The notes: a model not told the origin generated them from the sequence alone. A stretch of 64,000 bases of DNA from Ooceraea biroi (GCF_003672135.1 NC_039514.1:8421787-8485786); one strand, 5' to 3'; shown: positions 24,842-37,214, counted from the stretch's first letter. Program-made: numbers and translations.

Positions 24842-25522
24842 GGGGGGAGCCTGCTTTAGAACGTTGAAAATAAGGTATAATTTTACGAATTTTCTTTGGA
24901 GAAACTATACAGCGGATCATTATAAAACTTTGATGCATTTATTAGTACATGTTTAAAGATAAAAAACATTATTTTTTGATTTGAATATATCGCCTGTAGA
25001 GGTCGTCCTGGAGGCATTGTAAATTGGTGAGCATTCTCCTGCCTCCAAATTTCATCCAAACTGAAAAATTGAAATATTTTCTTGTTATTTATGAATTCCC
25101 ATCGTCGATGAACCTTTAATATTCATAAAAACATTAAGTTAAACAATTATTTTTGCATGAAAAAGTTCAAAAACTTTGCCTAAAAATCGTACTTTTGTGT
25201 TTTAAGCTCCACCATTTTGGCACTTTTCAACTTTTTTCTTCTCTCTTTGGTTCATTGACGATGGGAATTCATAAATAACGAGAACATATTTCAATTTTTC
25301 AGTTTAGACGAAATTTGGAGGCAGGAGAATGCTCACCAATTTACAATGCCTCCAGGACGACCTCTACAAGCGATATATTCAAATCAAAAAATAATTTTTT
25401 TATCTTTAAACATGTACTAATAAATGCATCAAAGTTTTATAATGATCCGCTGTATAGTTTCTCCAAAACCAATTCGTAAAATATACCTTATTTTCAGCGT
25501 TCTAAAGCAGGAGGCTCCCCCC
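24842..25522. mobile_element. Fold-back (long inverted repeat) element, copy 1
   Basis: Two arms of about 273 bp (24842-25114 and 25249-25522) are near-perfect inverted complements around a 134-bp loop. The outer end is GGGGGGAGCCTGC and the inner arm ends at GATGAACC. TTAA lies directly outside both ends (24838-24841, 25523-25526), and the same holds for copy 2 in unrelated flanks, so TTAA is the likely target-site duplication. That points to mobilisation by a piggyBac-type transposase; the ends do not match a piggyBac terminus that I know. There is no coding capacity. A transcript crossing it would fold into a long hairpin. Confidence 0.9.
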
Positions 25523-25526
25523 TTAA

Positions 25527-28500
25527 TTTAATGGGCACTGCGAAAAAAAAGAATATGTAATTTTAAACAAATCTTAGTTAAACTTAGATAATGAAAACAA
25601 TTGTGTGTGAAACAGAATATGACGCAGGGCAACAATAATTGGTTAAACTTTAATGGTTCTGGCACGGTGACAAACACATTACATGACTTATTGAGTTAAG
25701 TCGTAGCGCTCGTTGCATAGCAAAAGAGCGTGCATCGGCCTCTCGCAACGATGGCCTAGTATAAATTGTGCGATTTTCTTATTGGCAACAGAGATGATTA
25801 ACCTGTTTCATGAGTGCAGAAACTGGTTGTCGTAATCTCCAGTACGTTACAAATAAGAGTACTTGAAAATATAATTTTGTATATAACTCTCCAACTCCCA
25901 TTTCAAACTCTCAACTGATTTCGAGATAAAATGATTGCGTTTAATAATCACAAATTGTCGAGATATTCCTTCAATAAAATCAATTTTTCTTTATTACATT
26001 TGGCTACTCTACAGTTTTATTATTAAGAATAAGATAATAATATTAAATAAATAACACGATGCGAAACTGCAAAGTTTTTCTCGTTGCCATAACGAGTGAA
26101 GAAGATACAAGCACACAACAACGAGCTAGAAATCGCGAGTTAAAACGCTGAAATATGAAGCCTATCTTCGTGTTTCGCAGTTGTGCTGCAGGTATAATAA
26201 CGCTGCAGCCCGGACAAACTGGCAAGAAAGGAAGAAAAACGGTAAAAATATCTTGGCACGCTGTCAAATAATTCTTCATCCCTGATCGTCCGAAGTGCAT
26301 TTCGCCGCATGCACTTGCTGCATAATGTGCTTTTGCTATACTCCGCCGCTTGCGCAATTTTGCCGTTACATCATCCGTAGTACCGTTCTGCAAGAACATT
26401 GCCCAGAATCACGTAATTCGCAGGAAAAGAATATTACAGTCTTGCGAAAAATAGGATATGAAGAATCACAAGAATCAAGGCATACGCGATGCCATTTCTT
26501 TCCTTTACATCTCCTCGCGGAATTCCTTACTATTTTTTCCCCCTGTCGCGTTGGCGAACATTTCCTCTTCCGCTTTCTTGTCTTGCCTAACTGTGTCTCT
26601 TCAAACTACACGCACTATTCTCCGTCTAGTCGCGACATTGAGCTCCCTCGATACGCGTCGCTATCGCCTTATAATTCCCGCGCGCGTTATCTGCTTCAGT
26701 TCTCGGTACGATACTCTCGGGCGTACCAGAAACTTGAAGCGTAGCGATATCTGTCTTATCTAAGAGAACTTGGTCTCGAAGCACGCTTGTGTAAGGTGGG
26801 CGGTCTCGCAGATAACGAGAGAAAAAGTAGAGCTGGTATAAAGTTGCCGAAATGGAAAAACTGAGAAGGGCCCGTGTAGTTTCACAAACCCGTCCACCCC
26901 GCCCGTTGTTGTACCGGGAAGTGGACTATCGCTCCGTGTCACTCGACACTCCAATGAACGTGATCGCTTCAAGGAAGATGCCTGTTGTTTCTGTCACGAA
27001 TGTTTGACAAACCCACGCCAGGCAAAGGCAAGTTTAGCTACACGAGACTTTAAGCCCGACATTTTTATCTCCGATTACGTTCAGGCGCGATTCAGCAAGT
27101 AGGACAACTATACCGATGAAGCTGGAGATTCACAGAATTCTTTAACCGCAAAAGCGAATCGCTATTACATTTTGTTATAAGCGGCCAACTTGCCGATTGC
27201 AGCGCATCTCTATAAATATAAAAGTTGAAAACAATTCCCGCCGCGCGACCTTGGTGTACAGCAAAAAATTGACAATGCAGTTGTTCAATTGCACTTTCCG
27301 AGGGACGTGCGTACACATAAAATCGATCTTAAAACTTTCCCCGTTGTACGTGACCGATCGATGGGCTGGCACGGTCCGTTCAATGGGATAACGACAATGC
27401 GTAGCTGATGTTCGAGGAATCCAAAGATGAAGACGCACGGCGAGAAAATCAGCACGGTTCTGGTTTGCAGCGGCTGGTGCGATGCAAAAGTGCACGCCGT
27501 GCGTTTTGCGCTTCAGCCCGCATCAGTTCCCTGTACACACAAACGCCGCGTGAAGGAGCACGAGAAAAGAGAATCGAGTCCAGTTTTCCTCTCCCGCTCT
27601 CTTCCGCGAGCGGCAGCAATCGTAAAGCCTCTTACGGCATTCCTGACCGAGTACTCTATTCGCATGGCCCCGTGAAAAATCGCGGCGAAATCGCACGCCT
27701 CTTACGCTTCTCCCGTATATCGCTACCGCTGGTTGCATCCGTTGCAGCAGCTCGAGAAGCGGGTTCAGCGTTCTTCAGATGTGGCGAGAGCAATTCTCCC
27801 GGAATCGGTTCGACGAGCCGGCCCGACACCCGTAATCGGTTCAGCGGTTCTACAAGACTTGAAGCCGCGAATTGGCAAATTTGAAAAAAATCATTATCGA
27901 CTTTTCCCCCAATCGAATTTACGAACGGATGCAACAGTTACGCGAGCATTCGATTTTTTACGTAAAACATTTAAGTTGGAGATATAGATATATCGCAGAG
28001 AGAATAGTTTCCTCTATTATTTACTGGCAAATCGATCGTGCAATCGCCATTGAAATTGCAAAATTTTATAGCGTACACTCTCTATTGCACTTTGGCTCCA
28101 TGAGAAAATACAACGACGAAACTGCCCCGACAAGTACAGCTTGGCCGATTCTCAAATGCCCAACTTTATTATTTAAAAAAGGAAACGAGAGAAATTAACG
28201 ACGACGATCGAACGTTGGCGAAATACCGTTGTTACCTTACTTTCTCCACGTGCATGTGTATGCCGCAAGAAAAAGGAAAAGACTTTTTCGTGCGAGGGCA
28301 GAAGAAGAAAGGAGCGCGGTTACGTGCCTATCTTCGAGAATTACGAATTATGCAGCGAGATACACGTAGCGGCGGAGGAGCATTAAACGCGAATAAAATA
28401 GATTCGCGAACTCGTTCGCCGCCGCGAGCGACAAGAACGGAGGTGGAATCCCCGCGGGCTGCTCCCGCATATCGCCGCTGCTGCGGAGAGCCAGCGAGGC

Positions 28501-29702
28501 AGAAAACAGCAGCATGCGGCAGGCCTCTCGGGGATGATCTCGAATTCCCTCGTAAAATGCATTCGCGGTGCACTCGGCAGAGAATCGCAGCTGCAATTTT
28601 ACAATGTGGGCGCCGCCTCGCGCGCACGCGGAACATCAGCGTCGTTTCTTTAAACTCAAACTCCGAGGCACCGCTATACAAACCTCGCGCGCTTTGTCCA
28701 CGAAAAAATCAACCTTTATTAACGTGTACGTTACTTGCCGGCAAATGAATGCAAGTTGTATCGCGCGTACAAGAGAGAGGAAACTATTGTCGGTTCTGGC
28801 CTGGTAGAGATACGCGCAAAACGGTACAACGAAATTGGGCTTATGCGGCGCCAACAACAATCGCCACGTGAGAAGTTCTTAACGTTCGCGTTTATCTACA
28901 TGTCTCCGCATTCGTCACTTTTTCAAAAGAAAAATGGATAATAATAATTTAAGATTGATATTCGTCTCTGACGTTGGAGCTTCTAATCGCCATTTGATTT
29001 GTCAAATTACTTCGTTCACGATCGATGGAGACATCAACGAGACCATCGTCGCGCCGACACGGTGTGCACAAGCACGTACGGTTTATATAAAAAAACATTA
29101 TCATACATATACATACGCAGTCACGCTAATTACGTATTCCAGTAACGTGGTCGTGAAATAACAAGAGTCACGTATCACGTCGGCAGCCTCTCGTTCCTGA
29201 GAAGGCTCTCGGTTATTTTCCTGACGCCGATACGTCGTCCGTGAGATTCACACGAAGCACGCAAGTGCGCCTAATTAATCCTTACTGCATTTATTAAATT
29301 TGTTCGGGCACAATCGATAGAAACGTCGACGGCATAAAGTGGGCAGTCCCCGACGAGTATCGTGATTAAACCTCGCGGTAATAGGCCGGTCATTACGTTT
29401 CATTATCATTAACTACGATAATTACGTGCTCTACCGTGTGTGTGAGCGCGCGCGCGCGCGCGTGTGCGTGTTTCGTGAAAGAATAAATTATCAGTCGAAG
29501 GAGCGCGTACGCCAGAATTAAATGGCCAGGCAAATCATCACGCGCTATTACGAACGATCTGCCGGCGATCTACGCCAGACAAGTCTCCGATATACGCCGA
29601 TACATCGACGTCCCCGGGATCTTCGTGCAGGATCATCCGGGAGCGTGCAACGGTCAAGATACGCTCAGGCACAAGCCCGTAATAAGCGCGTACCGCGGCG
29701 TA
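25527..29702. other. Host DNA, no gene recognised (4.2 kb)
   Basis: The DNA is AT-rich to about 26050, then mixed, with a CG-rich part at 27400-28740. Frames of 158 codons (27408-27884) and 177 codons (28215-28748) lie in this GC-rich part, where several frames are open at once, and neither holds a domain. An alternating GT/GC run is at 29436-29470. Confidence 0.55.
29436..29470. repeat. (GT)/(GC)n alternating run
   Basis: About 35 bp of almost unbroken alternating pyrimidine-purine DNA with a core of CG repeats, flanked by TG repeats. It is a candidate Z-DNA-forming microsatellite. Confidence 0.8.
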
Positions 29703-29704
29703 TA

Positions 29705-30097
29705 CAGGGTGTCCCGACTATCCTAACAATTTATTTTAATAAACTTTGAATTTTAATTCTCAACTTTAATTCATAAAATTCTACCGACTTTTCAAGTATA
29801 ATACATAGAGTGTGGGTCGACTATGCCGGGCCATGTTGTTATTTTGGAATCAAATATCGGAAATTAAATATCTGACAAGTAAAACTTTGTTAACATTGAT
29901 TAATAAACAGACTATTGTTCACTATTGTTCCTATGAGAGATATAATGCCGACTTTTATTTTCAACTCTGAATTTACAAGATTTTCTACATTTCAATCGCT
30001 AAACTACTGATGACCTCGGTACACAGTTAAGAGAAAGTTTAATTTGAACAATTTCAAAACATTTTAAGCAAAAGGAAGTGCAGCCTGGGACACCCTG
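29705..30097. mobile_element. TA-flanked MITE with CAGGGTGTCCC ends
   Basis: The left end CAGGGTGTCCCG and the right end GGGACACCCTG form an 11-bp perfect terminal inverted repeat. TA lies outside both ends (29703-29704, 30098-30099). The 393-bp body is AT-rich and non-coding. The short terminal repeat and TA duplication fit a non-autonomous Tc1/mariner-like MITE; the parent family is not identifiable from this copy. Confidence 0.75.
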
Positions 30098-30099
30098 TA

Positions 30100-30614
30100 T
30101 ATGTGGCAATGCATCAGTGTGCAGCTGCGTGCGAGAAGTCTCGCGTGTGCGTTGTGCGCTCACGCGGTCGAGTGCTTCGATGTAGCAAGCGCCGCATGCG
30201 CACATGTATGCGCTCACGTGTGTGTAAGTATACGCGCGTAAACATGTATGAAATGTGTGCAAGTGTGTGTGCACGCAGATATGTGAGTGTGCGAAACGAG
30301 GTGGGGTACTGACCGCACATTCCACGAGGGAGGTGACCGCCTCGCCTCTCCCGTTTGCAAGAACCTATATACTACATGGATGTCGGTTTAGCCGACGTCT
30401 ACCGAGACACGGTATGTGTGCATAGAATTTCCTGCAAAAAGCACGACCGCCTTGCTCTCATGTGTCGGTTATTAGGAAGTTATGCATTTTTTAAATAATT
30501 TGTGCGTTGGTCTTTGGTCGCCGCAGTTTGCGTTGGCACCGATAAAGACATTAACAGCAAAAAATATCAAATAGAGTAACGAGAATTATAAATAGATACT
30601 AGTACGATTATATG
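30100..30614. other. Host DNA, no gene recognised
   Basis: The stretch is rich in TG/CA and GCGC steps from 30105 to 30310 (GTGTGTG and similar), then AT-rich. Overlapping frames of 70-108 codons result from the TG/CA richness. No gene is seen. Confidence 0.55.
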
Positions 30615-30616
30615 TA

Positions 30617-31523
30617 GAGGAAAGTCCCCGATTATGAGATACCATATCGATTTTGCCGAATGTAAGGAAATCTATGGGCAGAATTTAAAAATGTAATACG
30701 TTATCTTGAAGAGAATTTAATAAGCTTTGGGTTGGTGAAATGAAAAATCTAATTTAAATATTTCTGTTTTTGAAAATTAAAAAAATTTGAAAAAAGAGCT
30801 TTACGCAGGATCGAGAAAATGTGCTCCTAATATAAGATACCTCGAGAAATCGGTGTTAAAAGTGCAAAATACATCAGTATTGCAATTAAAAAACTTTATT
30901 AGATAGTTTTATAAAAATACTTCCACAGCCTTCGCCAAATCTTTACGATTCCACTGTCGACGCTTCCTCGTATCTCTAACCTCCATAGTCAGATTCTATA
31001 AAAATTAAATACACAAAAATTCGTAATATAAATTCGTATTAACTTTTCTTTAACCTTAAGTAGTATTTTCTTTCTTTTTATTACACTACATAATCTTCAT
31101 ATTCGAGCAATAATTATCTCATATTAAGAGTACCCTGAATATCTCATTATACGAGCCACACGCCTAGCGGTTCCGCGATCATGAAATTTAACCTCTACAA
31201 TTAAGCAATTCAACAAATCGCGTATTTTCCTGTTACTACGATTCTACTCTATCATTGCATACTGAATTTATTGCCAACCATTTCTTTATTATATAATAAA
31301 CAAGGTTTAAAGACTTACCTCAAGTTCCTTTGACATGTTCACAATTTCACAAACCTTTTCTTGCAAAGGCTAAACGCAATAACGAACAATGAATGTTTCA
31401 CTAAATACATTTTACACCAAGAGTAATAAGTTCATGGTGGAACTAACAGATGGTGCTCACTAGTTTGGCAGAAACCCCATTATCTCATATTAGGAGCATA
31501 TCTCATAATAGGGGATTCTCCTC
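30617..31523. mobile_element. TA-flanked 907-bp non-autonomous DNA element
   Basis: The left end begins GAGGAAAGTCCCCG and continues ATTATGAGATA; the right end is its inverted complement with 22 of 25 bases matching. TA lies on both sides (30615-30616, 31524-31525). A second inner inverted pair, GCTCCTAATATAAGATA (30823-30839) against TATCTCATATTAGGAGC (31481-31497), nests inside the first. The motif TATCTCATATTA recurs near 31115, 31137, 31481 and 31499, which suggests repeated transposase-binding sites. The body is AT-rich with no coding frame. It fits a non-autonomous TA-targeting element; the family is not recognised. Confidence 0.7.
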
Positions 31524-31920
31524 TAAATGATGAGAGCTTAATGCGAATTTCAAGAAGAAATTCCAACTAACCAGGCCGAGAAGGGAAAACGCCTGGCTCC
31601 ACGAAAGATGGATTCTGCGATGAGCTGTTTCGATGGGGCTTTACTTTTACTGCAGCCATCGTGCTCGCCGATAAGGGGCCATTAAACGATTACAAAGCGC
31701 GAGCGAGCGTGCGGATGACCGCCGCCCTAAGCAGCCAACTCGGCGTACATGCATATGTATATATAATGCGATATAATATGTACCCGTGCGTGAGGATCAA
31801 CGCGTGCACACACCTTTTCCATTGATTACAGCAGCCGCAACACTGTACGCAGCCGAGCTGCGAAGTGTTCCGAGTTACCGAGGGAAACTGCATCACGCAA
31901 TCGTGCGTGGACGTATCATT

Positions 31921-31944
31921 ACGGCGGCGGCGGCGACGGCGGGG
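31921..31944. repeat. (CGG)n trinucleotide run
   Basis: Seven imperfect CGG/CGA units lie in a GC-rich host patch. The run is short, with no sign of expansion. Confidence 0.7.
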
Positions 31945-34525
31945 CTATACTCGCACAGAAAATCCCTCCCTGACGAGATACTTAGTCGTATAATCGAGTT
32001 TTTGCGGGCTTTTTCGCGACTCGCGATGCTTCTTTTAATGGGATTAATATCGGGAGGCCGATCCGCCGGCGGATCGATCGATTCGATGATCGATCGTGCA
32101 GAAAACGCGCGCGGAACGCGTCCCGCCTAATAATACCCGGCAACCCGGACGAGATAGGAAACGTTACCACTTCCGCTACAACCCCCTTAAGATAAGATCG
32201 ATAGATTAAGTCTCACCGAGTCAATCTGAAATTTAAATACCGCCGCTCGTCGATTGCTCTCGGAAGAGCCATCGCTTGCTACCAATTAAGAACAAACATG
32301 AGTACATCAATCACGGAAACGCTCGTACAACAGACCTCTTTTCATTTCGCTGCAGCGCACAACCCACGATATTACATATGTTTTGCATCGCATTTCTCGA
32401 GAGAAGGATAGCATAGATGAGAAGAAATCTGTCGCGTGGACAGATAATTAAATCAACGCGATATCGAGAGCTAATAGAATTTAGCAGAAATGACCTTTCG
32501 TTCCGCAGATGCGATAGCGATTGTGCGTTAAACGCGATTACTTTGTATCGCGGAGCTTATTAAATTAAGTGGGAGGGGAATATTCGATCGCGATCTAGGA
32601 ACCGGAGGAAAATTAAAGCCGCCGCTCTAATCGATAATTCGATCGCGCCTTCGCACACCGTAATACGCGTGCAACCGATGTCGGCGCGATGCACCAGCAT
32701 CTACAAGCGCATACGCTGGTAGCACCAATGCCCGAACACGTGGTAGATACACGGACGTACGTAAAGCGGCGGTAACGTAAAGCGAACGAGCAAACGTGAA
32801 CCAGGGTCCACCCACATTCTAACCCACATATGTATCCCGTGTACCGTTCAGGTATAAGGTACACCGCCTTGCGACGCTTATCGCCACGGCTACGTACGGA
32901 CGCGCAAGAACGTGTACTTGACTTTTCCCTTTCGCTCGTTTGTTATCCCTGAGAAGAAACGCAACGTTTATCTTCCGGCTGTTAAGAGGAGAGAAAAATA
33001 TGGGAACGGAAAGCAAGAATCAGAGACATAAATCGCATGTATGCTCAGTCCTTTTTATCCGTCTGACATTCAGATGATGCTGAAAGCGTGCGTCCGTAAA
33101 TGCACGAAGATAATTGACAAGTTGAAAGAATAAGCCTTCCAGAAGGAAGGAACGACGAAAACAGCAGGAACCACTGCACGTGGAAAAAGTTTGTGAAAAT
33201 ATTTATAGGACGGAATGTTTGGATAAAATCAAAGGGTTCCAGCTGGTCCCAAAATACGCGGAAAAACGGAGGGGGAAAAGAGTGCAAGCTTCTGGCGCAA
33301 CAAGATTCGGGTTAAGATAGAGAGAAACGCAGGAGGAAAGAAGAAAGAGAGGAAAGACCGAAGCAGGGGCTCGCCCACACAATGCACTCGCCTAGCGGAA
33401 CACTGTGAATTGTGACGCAGGAGTCCGAGGAAAGAAAATGAGACGAGCAGATAAGAGAGCTACCACTGGTCAGCGCGCAACTTCAACGCAGCGATTTTAA
33501 TGACTCCGACCTCGATCCACATAGAGAATGTTTCTGCAGCGGAACGTGTGCGCGTATATCCGAAGAAGCAATTCGACACGGATAAGAATAAAATATAAAT
33601 TTTAGTGACAGCATATAAAATATAAGCAGAATTTCTGCAGATTAAAAAATCGATATATTTCAGAAAATAATTATACTATCATTCTTCCTAGTAGCTCACA
33701 AAGCGTGTTTCCCCGACACGTTCGAATACGCTATGCCGCTCGCGTGATTTTACGCTATCCCTCTTGGCTTTTATACGCGTTCGTCTTCGAGATAAGCAAT
33801 AATTTCCGATCCGGCCGGTCAGATGTATAATCGTGCCAGCTCCGAGGAAGAACGTGTGGAGTTATTCCTCGTGAATCGGCGATAATAATTGGTAACAGTA
33901 CGAGAGGTGGGCAGGGTGAAGAAAAATGACGGTCTGACAGAGACGATTTTCTTCGAAACGATGGAAATCGAAGAGTCCTTGCTTTGAAGAATATTCGGTG
34001 GTCTGAGACAATCATGGGATCCCCTAACGGTTAGGGCCTAACCCAATATGTGAAATATGATACACTCTTACTACCTGATAAAAATACAATTAATATTTCG
34101 CTGTCAACGATTTATTATGTAAAATTTTATATCAACAGAAACGTAAAAAATTTGTTCTTCTTTGTAACGTGAGGTGCAAGCATCATCGGATCCAGAGCTT
34201 ACACACAGAGAAAAGCACAAGTATGCGGAAAGACACATTAGGACGAGTTAATGACTGAAACAAACTGCACAGAGTAACCGACACGTGTTATTATACCTCA
34301 TTAGCACCGTTCAACATTATTATCCGAAGACGCGTTAATCCGTCGAAGAAACAACGGATCCAGTTGGAGAAGAAAGTTCCGGCGAGCGGCGAAAATAATT
34401 CACGCTTGCTCAGGTTACACCTGCGATGCGTCGGACTTTCGACGAGGTCCGAGTGCTTCTCTCTTGTCCGCAGATTTATCCCACCTGCGACTTCACCTTT
34501 CACGACATAAGAGGAACCGGGATAA

Positions 34526-34547
34526 GGAGAGAGAGAGAAAGAGAAAA
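34526..34547. repeat. (GA)n microsatellite
   Basis: This is a short GA dinucleotide run broken by AAAG, with no further feature. Confidence 0.7.
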
Positions 34548-35017
34548 AACGAAGTAAAGATGGACGAAGAAGGACGACGTGAAGAGAATCAAACAGTTGA
34601 CTCCGAGGCGTAATAAACTTTCTCTCCCCGAGGAGAGTCTCGACTCTCGTCCATTGTTGGCCAATTGAAATAAACGATGCGACGAGGACGAATATACGAC
34701 GCCGGTGTAACGAGGCACCGTGCTTCCTGGTGCACCTCGGCTTAACGAACACGGCAAACGGCAGGAATGCGGACGAGGCAGCGGGCCGCGCTCCAGTGCG
34801 GTGCGGAACCGTACAACTGCCGCCACGTTTGCGGATTATCCGTTAAAACCGGCCGCGTGTTAGACTCGCGTTAAGCTCGCCAGTTCGCGGTACGACGCTA
34901 AAGCGCTATTTTACCTCCCGCACCGTTAACTCTTCACGGATTCACGGATCGATTTAAACCCGACACGGCATTTAATGAATCTCCCATTCTTCGCACGATC
35001 TCTTTAACATTTAATTA

Positions 35018-36303
35018 TTGGGTCGTCCGGAAAGTTCGTGCCGATTTTTAATAGATGGCGTTGGAACATGTCTGAATATATCAATGTTATTGAAAACATA
35101 CGATTTATATACATATGCTTAAAGGTGACATTTCAACGCATCTTTAGGAAAAAAGTTGTTTCAGATAAATTGATTCGTGTCAGTTTTGTACTCTTTTCAA
35201 GATGGAAGAAAACAAAGAACATTTTAGACACTTGATGCTTTTCTATTACCGGAAAGGCAAAAATGCCTCACAAGCAACAAATTCGATATGTTCTGTTTAC
35301 GGAGAAGGCGCTTTAGCTGAAAGAACCGTACGTAAGTGGTTCGCTAAGTTTAGAGCTGGTGATTTTAACCTTAAAGACCAAGAACGCTCGGGCAGACCCT
35401 CTACTACTGATGATGACCAAATCAAGACACTGATCGAGAATAACCCGCGCTACACGACACGTGAATTAGCAGAGATACTGAAAATATCGAAAACCACTGT
35501 CCACGATCATGTAGTGAAGCTTGGTTACGTAAGTCGCTGTGATGTATGGGTTCCGCATAATTTGGCCGAAAAAATTTAATGGATCGCATTTCCATCTGCG
35601 ACTCGCTGTACAAGCGCAACGCAAACGTACCATTTTTTAAGCAATTAGTGACGGGTGACGAAAAATGGATCATTTACAACAATGTAGAACGAAAAAGATC
35701 CTGGGGTAAGCGAAATGAACCAGCATTAACCACTCCGAAAGCCGGCCTTCATCCAAAAAAAGTCATGCTCTGTGTCTGGTGGGATTGGAAAGGAATCCTA
35801 TATTATGAGCTCCTACCACACAACCAAACGATAAATGCAGATAAGTACTGCTCGCAACTGGACGAATTAAAGACAGCGATTCAGGAAAAACGTCCAGAAT
35901 TAGCTAATAGGAAGGGCGTCGTGTTCCATCAGGACAATGCCAGACCTCATGTTTCTTTGACTACCCGATAAAAATTGTTGGAGTTTGGCTGGGATGTGCT
36001 ACCTCACCCACCGTATTCACCAGACATTGCACCTTCAGACTTTCACTTATTTAGGTCTGTGCAAAATTCTCTTAGCGGCAAGAACTTCAACTCTTTGATC
36101 GACATAAAAAACCACCTTGAGGAGTTTTTCGCCGAGAAACCTAAGAAGTTCTGGGAGAATGGAATCTTCCAGTTGCGTGAAAGATGGACAAAAGTTGTGA
36201 AACAAAACGGTGCATATATAAGTCAATACATATTTATCGACATAAAAAAATGTTGCCTTTGAATTTTCCTTCAAAATCGGCACGAACTTTCCGGACGACC
36301 CAA
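35018..36303 (+). mobile_element. Mariner copy C2 (lineage C)
   Basis: This full-length copy has 1286 bp, ends TTGGGTCGTCCGGAAAGT and its inverted complement, and TA on both sides (35016-35017, 36304-36305). It is about 99% identical to C1 by eye and in the opposite orientation, 11.3 kb away. Another element (36339-37214) begins only 35 bp beyond its right end. Confidence 0.97.
35202..36262 (+). pseudogene. Mariner transposase remnant, copy C2
   Basis: The N-terminal 125 codons are identical in protein to those of C1 and end at the same TAA (35577-35579), caused by one missing A in the run at AEKNL. The frame resumes at MDRISICDSL with the first catalytic Asp at 35657-35659 (TGDEKW) and the second at 35933-35935 (QDNARPH). 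A private C-to-T change turns the CAA after LTTR into TAA (35969-35971). The third Asp is at 36038-36040 (APSDFHLF), giving the standard 34-residue spacing. The end of the frame, ISQYIFIDIKKCCL, runs into the terminal repeat region. C1 and C2 each carry one private lesion plus the shared slip. Confidence 0.95.
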
Positions 36304-36338
36304 TATTAAACTGCATGTAAAAACAACGAACGTATAAT

Positions 36339-37214
36339 CCGACTAGAAATGTTGTCAGTTTTACCTAATATGTTATAAGGACCTGACGTGGTTGGCGTAA
36401 GGTAATCCTGAATAAGGTATACCTAAGAATATCCTCATCAGGTTCAAATATGTATGACCTTTTTAGGGTTAAAATAATAAGGAACATATTAGGACCTTCT
36501 TACGTTATGCCTGATATTTCAAAGTACAAATTTTGTTGAGGTTTACATTATTAGTACCTACTAAGGATCTTATTCCTTCATCCTGATATTTTTTAAAATT
36601 TAGAGGTAAAGGTTTCCCACATCTGGTCCTACATCGGACCATACGTAGTTTATCATATTATAATGTACGTTATATACTTAATGTAGAAAGAATAGTAATT
36701 TCTACTTAATTTGCGAGTAGTAATTATTTTTATATCATATACATTTCAACGTACTCGATTATGGAACAATAAGAGACAAAAATCAACACAAGTGTGTGTT
36801 TCCCGCCTCTGATTCACCAAGCGACCGATAGATGGCCAGGTCAGGCGTGACGTTCTCGCAAGAAACATTTGGTTGGCACCTTACAAATAACCATCTGGAA
36901 AACCGATCCGATACTCTTTTCTTCTCTTCTTTTGGACTCTTACTTAGAACATATACTAGTAGTACATATTCTAAGGACTCTTACACTCACCGAAAATATC
37001 AAGTTTTAGTAATCCTTTAGACGACTTGGTGCTGTCTGGGTAGTAAGGATTTAATAATTCAACCCGATATAAACCTGATGAGGATATCCAGATAAGGACC
37101 TAACTATTGTGCTGCGTTACACGACTGATCAGGTCCTGATGAATTTACCTTATCAGGACCTGATAATAAAATAAGGTCAACCTGATCAGGACCACTGGAT
37201 AAATTTCTAGTCGG
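36339..37214. mobile_element. Unclassified 876-bp element with nested inverted repeats
   Basis: The ends CCGACTAGAAAT and ATTTCTAGTCGG are perfect 12-bp inverted complements, and the similarity continues with mismatches for about 8 more bases. Inside, ATATCCTCATCAGGTT (36429-36444) and AACCTGATGAGGATAT (37072-37087) form a perfect 16-bp inverted pair. Both subterminal regions are full of AGGACCTGAT/ATCAGGACC variants, some palindromic (for example near 37127-37145). The middle is unremarkable with no coding frame over about 60 codons. I find no target-site duplication, so the exact ends and superfamily are uncertain. It is most likely a non-autonomous DNA transposon. Confidence 0.6.

Larger units (their letters stand above)
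31526..35015. other. Host DNA, no gene recognised (3.5 kb)
   Basis: It contains a CGG-type run (31921-31944), GATC-rich DNA at about 32055-32100, GA-rich DNA at about 33320-33360 and a GA microsatellite at 34526-34547. Frames of 114 codons (31786-32130, plus) and 153 codons (34291-34752, minus) have no domain. No element ends were found. Confidence 0.55.

Noticed and set aside
28215..28748. A 177-codon frame rich in Arg.
   Set aside because: It is in a CG-rich patch with a 117-codon frame open on the other strand. Composition fits random translation.
35038..35235. An open frame of about 65 codons in the C-lineage leader, beginning in the terminal repeat and overlapping the transposase ATG.
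   Set aside because: It starts at GTG, is compositionally unremarkable and is identical in C1 and C2 only through shared descent. No evidence of a functional upstream ORF.
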